Source: FEN-1219 sp963728995 (GTDB lineage: Bacteria; Pseudomonadota; Gammaproteobacteria; Steroidobacterales; Rariloculaceae). Taken from it: 64,000 bases of DNA. The notes beneath the pieces were generated by a model, which made no database searches, was not told the origin of the DNA, and was given only the letters and a program-made list of their open reading frames with translations. Position numbers and translations under genes: made by a program. The DNA lies in assembly GCA_963728995.1 (NCBI GenBank), contig CAVSMD010000007.1, positions 124,001-188,000 on the forward strand. The letters run 5' to 3'. Below are positions 34,135 to 42,211 of this stretch, one piece after another; the stretch's first letter is position 1, and each line of letters begins with the position of its first letter.

Positions 34135-35477
34135 GCGCCGTGCTGCGCGTCTGGTGGATGTTCTTCACGGCCGTGCCGTTGCAGCGCTGGCTCGGCGCGT
34201 TCGGCTGCGTGCTGCTTCTGCTCGGGTTGGCAGGCGCGCTGCTGGCGGAACGGCCGTCGACGGCGACCGCGGACTTTGGCCTCGGCTTCGTCGGGTTCGG
34301 CATCTTCGCGCTGTTGCCGGCCGTCGTCGTGACGGGAGCCTTGTTGCGATCGCTGTCGGCGCCCTTGAGCCATCAGCTCTACCCGCACCTGCGGATCCGC
34401 TTGCTGCTCGCGGTGGTCATGCTCATCGCGTCGGTCACGGGGCTGATCGTCGCGTTCGTCGCCACGCAGGCTGCCGCGTTTCCGGCCGTCACGTGGGCGG
34501 GCACTGCCATGGCGGTCATCGCCGCCTCGACGGCGACGATTCTCGCGACGTTCGTCATCTCGGGTCATTGGAGAGCCTCCTGGCTGATCCTCGCGCTGCT
34601 CTTTGCCATCCCCTATTGGATGAATGGCGGCGGAGCGGCCCTGATCCGCGCTACCGGCTTCTCGGTCACGACTGTGGTTGGCGTGCTCACCGCTCTCGCC
34701 GGAGTCGTGTTCGCGACGGCGTACCTTCGGGTCTCGCGGATCAAGCCGACGACCCTCCCGCTGCCGGGAGGCACGCTGCGCGACGAGGCGACGGACAGAC
34801 GGCCGCGCTTTTCGCGTGCGGCGGCCGCCCGCTCGTTGCTCGGCGGAACGCTCGAGCGCCCCTTGCCGCGCGCCGTCCTGGCGGCCGTCGGCTTCGGCGC
34901 AGCTCTCATGCTGCTGCTCACGTTGCTGCGCTTCTTGCCCGGGAGTCGAACGCCGACGCCGCCCCTGCTCACTTTCATCTGGCCAATGGCGGCGATGTTC
35001 GGGGTAGGACCCTTCGCCGAGCGCGCGATCCGCCAGTCGCGGCTGCTCTGGCTGCATACGGGCGGTGGGCGCCGCGAAACGCTGCGCGTCACCGAAGCTT
35101 TCCTCGCGCGGTTCTACCTCGTCGCCGCCGTCGTCATCGTGACCGCTGCGGCGCTGGCTCCGGTCTTTTGGCCCACCACGCTGCGCGAGATCGGGCTGTT
35201 GCTCGCGGCGAGCTTGTCGGCGGCGCTCTGTGCCGCCTACGTCGTTCTCTTCGCGAGAGGCAGTGCGCTGATTTCGGTGGTGGGGTTCGTGATGCTGCTG
35301 GCGGCTCAGGTCGCTCTGATCGGGCTCCCGAAGCCCGCGGCTTCCGTGCTCGGCGTCGCGACGCTCACGGCTTTGCAGCTCGGCGCGGCCGCGACGCTTC
35401 GCTTCGCGGCGATTCGACGCTGGCGCACTGTCGATTGGCTCACGATGCGGCCCGCCCGCGCGCAGCGGCTGATGTGA
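34131..35477 (+). CDS. ABC-type permease subunit
   Basis: A membrane protein of 448 residues with about twelve hydrophobic segments, starting at ATG 34131 inside the ATPase stop (ATGA). Helices include LGAFGCVLLLLGLAGALLAE, VVTGALL, LIASVTGLIVAFVATQAAAF, and, late on, FYLVAAVVIVTAAALAPVFW. A soluble loop with Arg-rich sequence lies between about residues 215 and 240. No family signature is strong, but gene order and topology make it the membrane partner of the ATPase. It ends at the hairpin before the convergent TonB receptor gene. Confidence 0.8.
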   Translation: MSAVLRVWWMFFTAVPLQRWLGAFGCVLLLLGLAGALLAERPSTATADFGLGFVGFGIFALLPAVVVTGALLRSLSAPLSHQLYPHLRIRLLLAVVMLIASVTGLIVAFVATQAAAFPAVTWAGTAMAVIAASTATILATFVISGHWRASWLILALLFAIPYWMNGGGAALIRATGFSVTTVVGVLTALAGVVFATAYLRVSRIKPTTLPLPGGTLRDEATDRRPRFSRAAAARSLLGGTLERPLPRAVLAAVGFGAALMLLLTLLRFLPGSRTPTPPLLTFIWPMAAMFGVGPFAERAIRQSRLLWLHTGGGRRETLRVTEAFLARFYLVAAVVIVTAAALAPVFWPTTLREIGLLLAASLSAALCAAYVVLFARGSALISVVGFVMLLAAQVALIGLPKPAASVLGVATLTALQLGAAATLRFAAIRRWRTVDWLTMRPARAQRLM

Positions 35478-35485
35478 GCGTCGCG

Positions 35486-35511
35486 CTAGCGCTCCTTCGC
35501 GGAGCGGCTAG
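35486..35511. terminator. hairpin between convergent genes (bidirectional terminator candidate)
   Basis: CTAGCGCTCC (35486-35495) pairs with GGAGCGGCTAG (35501-35511) with one bulged base, around a TTCGC loop that includes a stable UUCG turn. It separates the convergent permease and TonB-receptor genes and includes the receptor's stop. There is no T-run, so the mechanism is uncertain. Confidence 0.5.
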
Positions 35512-37520
35512 AGCTGCCAGTCGAACCGCGCGAACACGCTGCGCTCGATGAGCGCACCGCCGCCGAACTCGAGATGCTCGGCGTCGTTCAGGTTCTGCGC
35601 CGTCAGCGACAACCTGAGCCGATCGTTGGCACGCCACGCGACGCTCACGTCGACGGCGTCGTAGCTCGGCACGTCGAGCGACGGGAGCTCGTCGACGTGG
35701 CGGATGCCGGTATACAGCGTGACTCCGTGCCCGAGATCCAGGAACGACAGCACCGAGAGCATGTTGCGCGGAGTGTTGCCCGCGATATCGAGCGAGTTCA
35801 CGTCCTGGCCGCCGGACTTCGTCTCGAGGCTCATGTGCAGCACGGAGCCGTGGAACTTCAATCGCCACCGCGCGAGCGGTTGCCAGTTCAGCGCGAACGA
35901 CCCCCCGGAGTTCTTGCCCTTCATCAGGTTGCCCTCGACGGCGGGCACGATCAGGTACGGCGGCGGCCCCGGGACGCTGATCAGGGCGCCGGCCGGCTCG
36001 TTGGTCTGCAAGTGGTCGTAGAAGTTGTCGAAGGCGGCCACGTCGAGCGACAGCTTGTCCGTGAACGGCACTCGGTAACCGATCTCGTAGGCCTCGAGGG
36101 TCTCGCTCATGAAATCGGGATCGCCGTTCACGTTGATATAGAGAGGCGGCAAGCCCGGTATCGCGACCGGCGCGTAGAGGTGCACGTCCGTGTTGAGCCG
36201 CGCCGGGACGCGGACGGCCTCGCTCACCGCGGCCCAGAGCGTGCCCGGCCCCCCGCCGGGCAGCCAGGTCAAGCGCACGCTCGGCTCGTGCTCGAACCCG
36301 GTGTAATCGTTGTGCTCGAGCTTCGTCCCGAGCGTGAGGTAGATGCGTTTGTCTTTCAGCGTGATCCGGTCCTGCACGAAGGCGCTCAATGTTTGGTCGG
36401 TTCTGCTAGGCGGAAGGAACGACGAGAACTGGGTGTTGCCGAGATCGTCGCTCGTCGAGCGCAGCTCCGCGCCCCACTGGGCGTCGTGGCGCGGCAGGTC
36501 GGCGAGGTCGTGCAGGAATGCGACGTTATAGGTGCTGCGCGCCTCGTTGAAGCTGCCGGGGATCTGTCGATCCGTGTGATCGAACCAGAATTGCAGCTGC
36601 CAGCTCGAGTCGGCGCTGAGCGAGTGCCTCCAGCTCGCCGTCACGCTGTGGCCCTGCAGCGGCACGTTCGCCGGAATATCGATCACGGGCAGCGTACCGA
36701 GCGTGAAATCGCCGCGCGCCAGTATCGACTCGTTGCCATCGTAGACGTCGGTACGGACATTCAGCCGATTTGCGGCGTCGGGCTGCCACGTGAGCGCGAA
36801 CCCGGCGTGCGACAGACGCCAATCGTCGTTTGCGTCTGCTCCGGTGGCCGGGAGCTTCGCCGCGTCGCGGTCGAATGTCTTCACGAAAGCGCTCATCCAG
36901 AGCTTGTCGGTCGATTTCCAGCCGTAGCGCAGCGCGGCGAAGCTCTGCTCCTCGTTGCCCGCCCCGACCTCGGCGAGGAAGCCCTGCCGATCCTGGGCCG
37001 AGTTCGTGATGATGTTGATCACGCCGTTCACGGCATTCGCGCCCCACACGGTGCCGCCGGGCCCTGCCACGACCTCGATGCGCTCGACGTCCGGGAGCAG
37101 CACGTCCTGCACGTCCCAGAACACGCCCGCGTACAGCGGCGAGTACACGCTACGGCCGTCGATGAGCACGAGCAGCTTGTTCGACAGGTTGTTGCTGAAG
37201 CCGCGGATCGAGATCGTCCAGGAATGCGAGCCGTTGCGCGCCACCTCGACGCCCGGCGCCAGCCGCAACGCATCTTCGATCGTGGTGACGCCGCTGCGGC
37301 GGATGTCCTCGGCGGTGATCACGTAGATCGCGGACGGCGTCTCGCCGAGACTCTCGGGTCTGCGCGACGCCGTCGTGACGCGGATTTGCCCGAGCTGCTC
37401 GATGCTGAGATCGAACGCGTTCGGCGGGGTGGCTCGCTGGGCAATCGCAGGCACCGCGACGGTGCACGCCGCGAGCAGTGCGGCGCGACGCAACGTGGCT
37501 GCGAGGTGCGTTAGCCGCAC
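35508..37520 (-). CDS. TonB-dependent outer-membrane receptor
   Basis: A protein of 670 residues starting at GTG 37520, with a signal peptide (ALLAACTVAVPAIAQ). A TonB-box-like segment is followed by the plug domain: ITAEDIRRSGVTTIEDALRLAPGV, ISIRGFSNN, LLVLIDGRSVYSPL, VERIEVVAGPGGTVWGANAVNGVINI. The 22-strand barrel ends GGALIERSVFARFDWQL. The plug-only length and sequence resemble the CirA/BtuB-type receptors that sit beside YfiR and hybrid kinases. It transports an unknown nutrient, perhaps a siderophore, into the periplasm. It is divergent from the kinase gene across a 232-base control region. Confidence 0.9.
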   Translation of the reverse strand: MRLTHLAATLRRAALLAACTVAVPAIAQRATPPNAFDLSIEQLGQIRVTTASRRPESLGETPSAIYVITAEDIRRSGVTTIEDALRLAPGVEVARNGSHSWTISIRGFSNNLSNKLLVLIDGRSVYSPLYAGVFWDVQDVLLPDVERIEVVAGPGGTVWGANAVNGVINIITNSAQDRQGFLAEVGAGNEEQSFAALRYGWKSTDKLWMSAFVKTFDRDAAKLPATGADANDDWRLSHAGFALTWQPDAANRLNVRTDVYDGNESILARGDFTLGTLPVIDIPANVPLQGHSVTASWRHSLSADSSWQLQFWFDHTDRQIPGSFNEARSTYNVAFLHDLADLPRHDAQWGAELRSTSDDLGNTQFSSFLPPSRTDQTLSAFVQDRITLKDKRIYLTLGTKLEHNDYTGFEHEPSVRLTWLPGGGPGTLWAAVSEAVRVPARLNTDVHLYAPVAIPGLPPLYINVNGDPDFMSETLEAYEIGYRVPFTDKLSLDVAAFDNFYDHLQTNEPAGALISVPGPPPYLIVPAVEGNLMKGKNSGGSFALNWQPLARWRLKFHGSVLHMSLETKSGGQDVNSLDIAGNTPRNMLSVLSFLDLGHGVTLYTGIRHVDELPSLDVPSYDAVDVSVAWRANDRLRLSLTAQNLNDAEHLEFGGGALIERSVFARFDWQL

Positions 37521-37663
37521 AGTGGAAATCGCGGCGGACGACGCATGGCGTATCGTGGTGCGGTCGGTTGCATGCGGTCCAAGCGAGGAGCAATCGTCGG
37601 CGCGAGTATAGGGTGTCGCATTACGACATGCGAGCCTCGACGAGGACAGTGGTCGTCGCTGCG

Positions 37664-37682
37664 CGTTGTAAATTTTTCAACG
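37664..37682. promoter_or_regulatory. inverted repeat in divergent control region
   Basis: CGTTG and CAACG flank nine A/T-rich bases in the 232-base gap between the TonB receptor and the hybrid kinase. It is a possible operator for either gene. No strong promoter is visible elsewhere in the gap. Pattern only. Confidence 0.3.
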
Positions 37683-37752
37683 ACGTACGCCACGTGACAG
37701 GCCGTGCACGTTTTACTAAGCTCCGGCGCATCACTTCGCTAGCGAGATTCGG

Positions 37753-39636
37753 TTGCCGATTCTGAGCGCCGTTCGCCGGTCGCTGCGCACGAAGGTCGTG
37801 ATCATCGTGCTCGTGACCAGCTTCGTCGCGTTGTCCGTCGCGACAGCGCTGATGCTCACTTACGAGATCGACTATTACCGCAGCTTCTTGCTCGCCGACG
37901 CGACCACCCAAGCGGATCTGCTCGCTCGAATGAATGCGCCCGCGCTGCAGTTCGACGATCCGAAAGCGGCGACGACGAACCTGGACCTGCTGAACAATCG
38001 GCCCTCGATCCAGGCCGCCGCCATTTATTCGCCCGACGGCGCGCTGTTCGCGACGTTCAACCGTCCCGGCACGCAGAGCTTCCCGCCGCTCGGCTCCGCC
38101 GGCGTGCAGATCAGCGGCAGCAGGCTCACGATGTTCCAGCCGATCGTGCAGAACAACGAGCTGCTCGGCACGGTGTACCTCGAGGCGCGCTACGATCTCG
38201 CAGACCGGATTCGCGACTACCTGATGATCCTCGGCGGCGTGATGCTCGGCGGCATGCTGGTGGCCGGGCTCGTCGCACTCTGGCTCGCGGGGTCCGTCAC
38301 GGGACCCGTCGCGGCCATCACGCGGGTGGCGCGGGCGGTCATCGAGCGGCGCGACTTCACGTTGCGCGCCGACCGCACGACGCAAGACGAGATCGGTGTG
38401 CTCGTGGACGCGTTCAACACGATGCTCGCCGAGGTGGGTCAACGCGCGGCGGCGCTCGAGTCGTCGAACCAAGCCCTTCAGGAAGAAACCGAGGAGCGCC
38501 GCGAGGCCGAGGCCGCGCTGCGACTCGCCGACCAGCGCAAGGACGAATTCATCGCGACACTCTCGCACGAGCTCAGGAATCCGCTGGCGCCGATGGTCAA
38601 CGCCATCAGCCTGCTGCAGGCGCCGCAGAGCGACGCATCGATCGTCCAGAAGGCGCACGGCATGCTCGCGCGCCAGGTGACACAGATGGTCCGGCTCGTG
38701 GACGACCTGCTCGATATGTCGCGCATCACGAGCGGCAAGCTCGCGGTGCGCAAGCAAACCGTGGACCTCGCGAGCGTCGTGCAAAGTGCGGTCGACACGG
38801 CACGACCGCTGTTCGACGACCGCAAGCAGACGCTCAATATCGAGCTGCCGGGCCAGCCCGTTTACCTCCAGGCAGATCCCGTGCGGCTCGCCCAAGTCTT
38901 TGCCAATCTGCTGAACAACGCCGCCAAGTTCAGCGAGCCGGGCGGAGGCGTGACGCTATCGGCGCGTGTCCTGGGCCCGACCGTGCACGTGGAGGTCCGC
39001 GATCACGGCGTCGGCATGACGGCCGACGTGCTACCGCGAATCTTCGAGATGTTTGCGCAGGGCAACAGCTCGCTCGACTACGCTCAGACGGGCCTCGGCG
39101 TCGGTCTCGCCCTGGCGAAGCGGCTCGTCGAGCTGCACGGGGGCACCATCGTCGCCTCGAGCCACGGGATGGGCCAAGGCAGCGTCTTCACCGTGACGCT
39201 GCCCGTCATGGCGGCCCTCGCATCGGATCGCGGCGAGGAGCTGGCCGCGGCGCCGAGGACCCCCGGCCGGCACAGGATCCTGCTCGTGGACGACAACGTG
39301 GACTTCGCAGCGAGCCTGGCGATGCTGCTCGAGACGCAGGGCCACCAGCTGCGCGTAGCGCACGACGCCGAGGAGGCGCTCGCCATCGCACAGGAGTTCG
39401 TGCCCGAGTTCGCCTTCCTCGACCTCGGGTTGCCGACCGTCAGCGGCTACGAGCTGGCGCGCGAGTTTCGGGCACGATCGACGCTGGCCGCCACCGTGCT
39501 GATCGCGCTCAGCGGTTGGGGCCAGGCGCAGGACCGCGATCGTTCGCGCGAGGCCGGCTTCGCCCTGCACCTGGTCAAACCGATCGATCTCAGGGGCATC
39601 GAAGCGGCCCTCAGGGCGCTGGCGCAGGGACGCTGA
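37753..39636 (+). CDS. hybrid sensor histidine kinase (CHASE-like, HAMP, receiver)
   Basis: A protein of 627 residues, apparently starting at TTG 37753. TM1 is at about 15-36. A periplasmic sensor of about 115 residues resembles CHASE8, with LLARMNAPALQFDDPKAA typical. TM2 is at about 157-179. HAMP follows, then HisKA with H272 (FIATLSHELRNPLAPM), an ATPase domain (NLLNNAAKF, GLGVGLALA) and a C-terminal receiver (LLVDDNVDF, FLDLGLPTVSG with the phospho-acceptor, and K in HLVKPI). The YfiR gene follows 3 bases after the stop. This module (TonB receptor, hybrid kinase, YfiR) recurs in gammaproteobacteria; here the receptor is divergent. Its output is unknown. Confidence 0.92.
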   Translation: MPILSAVRRSLRTKVVIIVLVTSFVALSVATALMLTYEIDYYRSFLLADATTQADLLARMNAPALQFDDPKAATTNLDLLNNRPSIQAAAIYSPDGALFATFNRPGTQSFPPLGSAGVQISGSRLTMFQPIVQNNELLGTVYLEARYDLADRIRDYLMILGGVMLGGMLVAGLVALWLAGSVTGPVAAITRVARAVIERRDFTLRADRTTQDEIGVLVDAFNTMLAEVGQRAAALESSNQALQEETEERREAEAALRLADQRKDEFIATLSHELRNPLAPMVNAISLLQAPQSDASIVQKAHGMLARQVTQMVRLVDDLLDMSRITSGKLAVRKQTVDLASVVQSAVDTARPLFDDRKQTLNIELPGQPVYLQADPVRLAQVFANLLNNAAKFSEPGGGVTLSARVLGPTVHVEVRDHGVGMTADVLPRIFEMFAQGNSSLDYAQTGLGVGLALAKRLVELHGGTIVASSHGMGQGSVFTVTLPVMAALASDRGEELAAAPRTPGRHRILLVDDNVDFAASLAMLLETQGHQLRVAHDAEEALAIAQEFVPEFAFLDLGLPTVSGYELAREFRARSTLAATVLIALSGWGQAQDRDRSREAGFALHLVKPIDLRGIEAALRALAQGR

Positions 39637-39639
39637 CGT

Positions 39640-40470
39640 ATGCTCTACTCGGCGCTCTTCTTCCGGAGCAGATATTTCGTGCATGCATTGAGCGTCGCCG
39701 GGCGAGGCCTGCTGGTCTCGACCTTGCTCGTGCTGATCGGGCTTTCGACGAGCGCTGTCGAGGCGCAGTCGCGCGCGTATTCGGCGGACGAGGTCAAGGC
39801 TGCGTTCCTGTATCGCTTCGGCACGTATGTGGAATGGCCGAGCGTCGGCCCGCCGGGCGATGCGATCACCATCGCCATCCTCGGCGCACCGAGCATTGCG
39901 ACGCAGCTGGCAGCGTACCTGCCGGGTCGCACCATCCAGGGACACCCCGTCGCGGTGCGGCCGATCCGGCGAATCGAGGACGTTGGCGACGCGCAACTGC
40001 TCTTCATCGGCGAGGAGCGCAGCTCGATGCTGACCGAGCTCATCGACCGGCTCGGCAAGCGGCCCGTGCTGGTCGTCACGGACGCCGCCGACGGGCTCGC
40101 GCATGGCGCAATGGTCAACTTTCAGCTCGTCGAGCAGCGCGTGCGCTTCGAGATCTCGTTGCGCAAGGCGCAAGACGTGGGGCTCATGCTGAGCTCTCGG
40201 CTACTGTCCGCTGCCATCAGGGTCGAGACGTCCGGCTGCTGGTACGATTGCCGCGACGTCCACCCGACACCCGAGCTCGCACTGATCCAGCGGCTCGAGT
40301 CGTTGCAGGCCTTGGCCTTACCGGAGTCGTTGCCTTCGCTGTCGGCGGCCGACGCGGAGCGTACGGCGCGAGCCGCTCGGCGACCCTCAAAGCTCATCGC
40401 GGACCTGGCCGTAGACGATCATGGCGAACAGCCCAGTGCCACCGATGATGTTGCCGGCGAGCGCGGGTAG
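39640..40470 (+). CDS. YfiR family periplasmic protein (DUF4154)
   Basis: A protein of 276 residues. A hydrophobic leader (GRGLLVSTLLVLIGLSTSAVEAQ) precedes the YfiR core: VKAAFLYRFGTYVEWP, then ITIAILG, RRIEDVGDAQLLFIGEERS, VLVVTDAADGLAHGAMVNF and VRFEISLRKAQDVGLMLSSRLL. In Pseudomonas, YfiR is a periplasmic repressor of a cyclic-di-GMP synthase. In loci like this one, it more likely modulates the linked hybrid kinase. The last 84 bases overlap the convergent FNT gene; the protein has an extended C-terminus there that is not part of the usual domain. Confidence 0.85.
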   Translation: MLYSALFFRSRYFVHALSVAGRGLLVSTLLVLIGLSTSAVEAQSRAYSADEVKAAFLYRFGTYVEWPSVGPPGDAITIAILGAPSIATQLAAYLPGRTIQGHPVAVRPIRRIEDVGDAQLLFIGEERSSMLTELIDRLGKRPVLVVTDAADGLAHGAMVNFQLVEQRVRFEISLRKAQDVGLMLSSRLLSAAIRVETSGCWYDCRDVHPTPELALIQRLESLQALALPESLPSLSAADAERTARAARRPSKLIADLAVDDHGEQPSATDDVAGERG

Positions 40471-41229
40471 CACGACGTTCAGCAACCCGTCCGCGAACCG
40501 CAGCTCGTGCGAGAGCACCAGCAAAAAAACCTCGGCTGCCCCGACGACGACGTGCGTGAGACCCCCGATCGCGATCATGTAGGTGATGGCGGTGATCACG
40601 AGCGCCTTGCTCGTGTCCGATTCCGGAATGATCCAGACCAGCGCGGCGATGAGGAACCCGGCGGGCACCCCGTACAAGAACGTCCCGAGCGCATCCTTTT
40701 GCGCCGCCTGCGCGGCGATCGCAAGGAAGGCGGCCAGATGCTGCGGAGTCGCCGCGTAGGCAGCCAGCAGCACCGACAGGAACGCGCCCGCCAGATTGGC
40801 CGCCAGCACGACGGACCAGAGGCGAGCCCCGCGCCAATACCGGTGCGCGCTGGGCTCGGCGAGCAACGGCAGCACGACCGTGATCGTATTCTCCGTGAAG
40901 AGCTGTAACCGGCCGAGGATCACGATCAGAAAACCGATGCAGTAGCCGAAGCCCGTCACCAAGGGGCGCGGCTCGTCGCCGCGCAGAAAGCCCTGACAGT
41001 ACAGCGACGTGCTGAGCACGAGGCCGCCCGCGACCCCGGACCACCAGAGCGAGCTCACGGGACGCGCCAGCTCCTCGAGCCCCTGCCGACGGACGATCTC
41101 GTAGATGGCCGGCGAGCGCAGCGCCGTATGCTCCGCCACCGCCTTGCGCTCCGTCGGGCTCAGACCGGCGCGCGCCTCGACGTCCGGCGCCGCGCCTTCG
41201 TTGCCTTGCTGTCGCGCTCCACGAGCCAT
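40387..41229 (-). CDS. formate/nitrite transporter family channel (YfdC-like)
   Basis: A membrane protein of 280 residues with six hydrophobic segments, starting at ATG 41229. The FNT-like pattern includes LWWSGVAGGLVLSTSLYCQG, GFGYCIGFLIVILGRLQLFTENT, LWSVVLAANLAGAFLSVLL, KDALGTFLYGVPAGFLIAALVW and LPALAGNIIGGTGLF. The FTENT and NIIGGT motifs match the YfdC branch. FNT proteins form pentameric channels for formate, nitrite, hydrosulfide or similar small anions. The specific substrate cannot be told. A charged N-terminal region of about 50 residues precedes the first helix. It overlaps the YfiR gene end to end. Confidence 0.88.
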   Translation of the reverse strand: MARGARQQGNEGAAPDVEARAGLSPTERKAVAEHTALRSPAIYEIVRRQGLEELARPVSSLWWSGVAGGLVLSTSLYCQGFLRGDEPRPLVTGFGYCIGFLIVILGRLQLFTENTITVVLPLLAEPSAHRYWRGARLWSVVLAANLAGAFLSVLLAAYAATPQHLAAFLAIAAQAAQKDALGTFLYGVPAGFLIAALVWIIPESDTSKALVITAITYMIAIGGLTHVVVGAAEVFLLVLSHELRFADGLLNVVLPALAGNIIGGTGLFAMIVYGQVRDEL

Positions 41230-41300
41230 CCCAGGCTCAAGCAATACTCGTGCCACGAAACGCGGCTCGAGCGCCGGGGGCGACGGCGTGGGCCGCGACC

Positions 41301-42194
41301 TTACTGCTTGCCGGCCGGTCGCTGCGCGAGGCGGCAGCCCTCTGCGTCCCGCACGATGAAGCCGCCGGTCGGATCGCTGAAATGCGAGCCGATCACGAGC
41401 ACGTCGGAATTGGCGAGATCGTCGATGAACTCGATCCGCGTGCGGCGCGCCCGCGCCTGATCCATGTCGAAACGCCCGGTGTCGTCCGGGCGCTCGAGCT
41501 GGATCGGGTTGTGCATCATGTCGCCCGTGACGATCGCGCGCTCGCCGCGCGACTCGATGGCGATGCTGACGTGGCCGGGTGTATGCCCCGGCGTGGGTCG
41601 CAGCGTGAGCTCGGGGCAGATGGCATGGCTCGGCTCGATGAGATCGACGAGCCCCGCGTCGACCACCGGCTGCACCGCGTCGTACATGTGGTTCAGATCG
41701 TGATAGCCGTGCGTGTCCTTCAGCATCGTCCAATGCTCGTACTCCTTGCGCCCGAATAGATAACGGGCATTCGGAAACGTCGGCACCCACTGGCCGTCGA
41801 CCAGGCGCGTGTTCCACCCCACGTGATCGAAGTGCAGATGCGTGCACAGCACGAAGTCGATGTCCTGCGGCCGAAAGCCCGCAGACCCCAGGTCACCGAG
41901 GAAATCGCTGCGCATGTTCGTGAAGATGTCGAACTCGCGCTTGCGATCGGACCCGATGCAGGTGTCGAGCATGATCCGATGCTCGGGTGTGCGCATCACG
42001 AAGCACTGGAAGGAAATGATCATCTTGCCGTGCGGCGTCGCGTAGTGCGGCTGCAGCCAGGGATACGCGAGCACCGTCTGCGGTGTCGCATCCGGCAGCA
42101 GCATGGTGATGTCGTCTTCCCAGTTGTCGACCTCGACGATGCGCGTGATCTCGACGTCGCCGATCTTCCAGGTACGCATGGTTTCGCTGGACAT
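41301..42194 (-). CDS. metallo-beta-lactamase-fold hydrolase
   Basis: A cytoplasmic protein of 297 residues starting at ATG 42194. The metal-binding motif is LCTHLHFDHVGWN (H119, H121, D123, H124). It is followed by a third ligand His near 204-207 in PGHTPGH and Asp in IVTGDMMHNP, and a last His in VIGSHFSDPTGG. This pattern fits the lactonase/quorum-quenching and related branch of the superfamily. The reaction cannot be assigned. It is 17 bases downstream of the GMC oxidoreductase gene, so both probably belong to one operon, perhaps hydrolysing a lactone formed by the oxidase. Confidence 0.9.
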   Translation of the reverse strand: MSSETMRTWKIGDVEITRIVEVDNWEDDITMLLPDATPQTVLAYPWLQPHYATPHGKMIISFQCFVMRTPEHRIMLDTCIGSDRKREFDIFTNMRSDFLGDLGSAGFRPQDIDFVLCTHLHFDHVGWNTRLVDGQWVPTFPNARYLFGRKEYEHWTMLKDTHGYHDLNHMYDAVQPVVDAGLVDLIEPSHAICPELTLRPTPGHTPGHVSIAIESRGERAIVTGDMMHNPIQLERPDDTGRFDMDQARARRTRIEFIDDLANSDVLVIGSHFSDPTGGFIVRDAEGCRLAQRPAGKQ

Positions 42195-42211
42195 CGTTCC
42201 CCCGCTGCCGC

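Noticed and set aside
35574..37514. 646-codon open frame on the plus strand
   Set aside because: Lies wholly antisense to the TonB receptor, which has clear motifs; no independent support.
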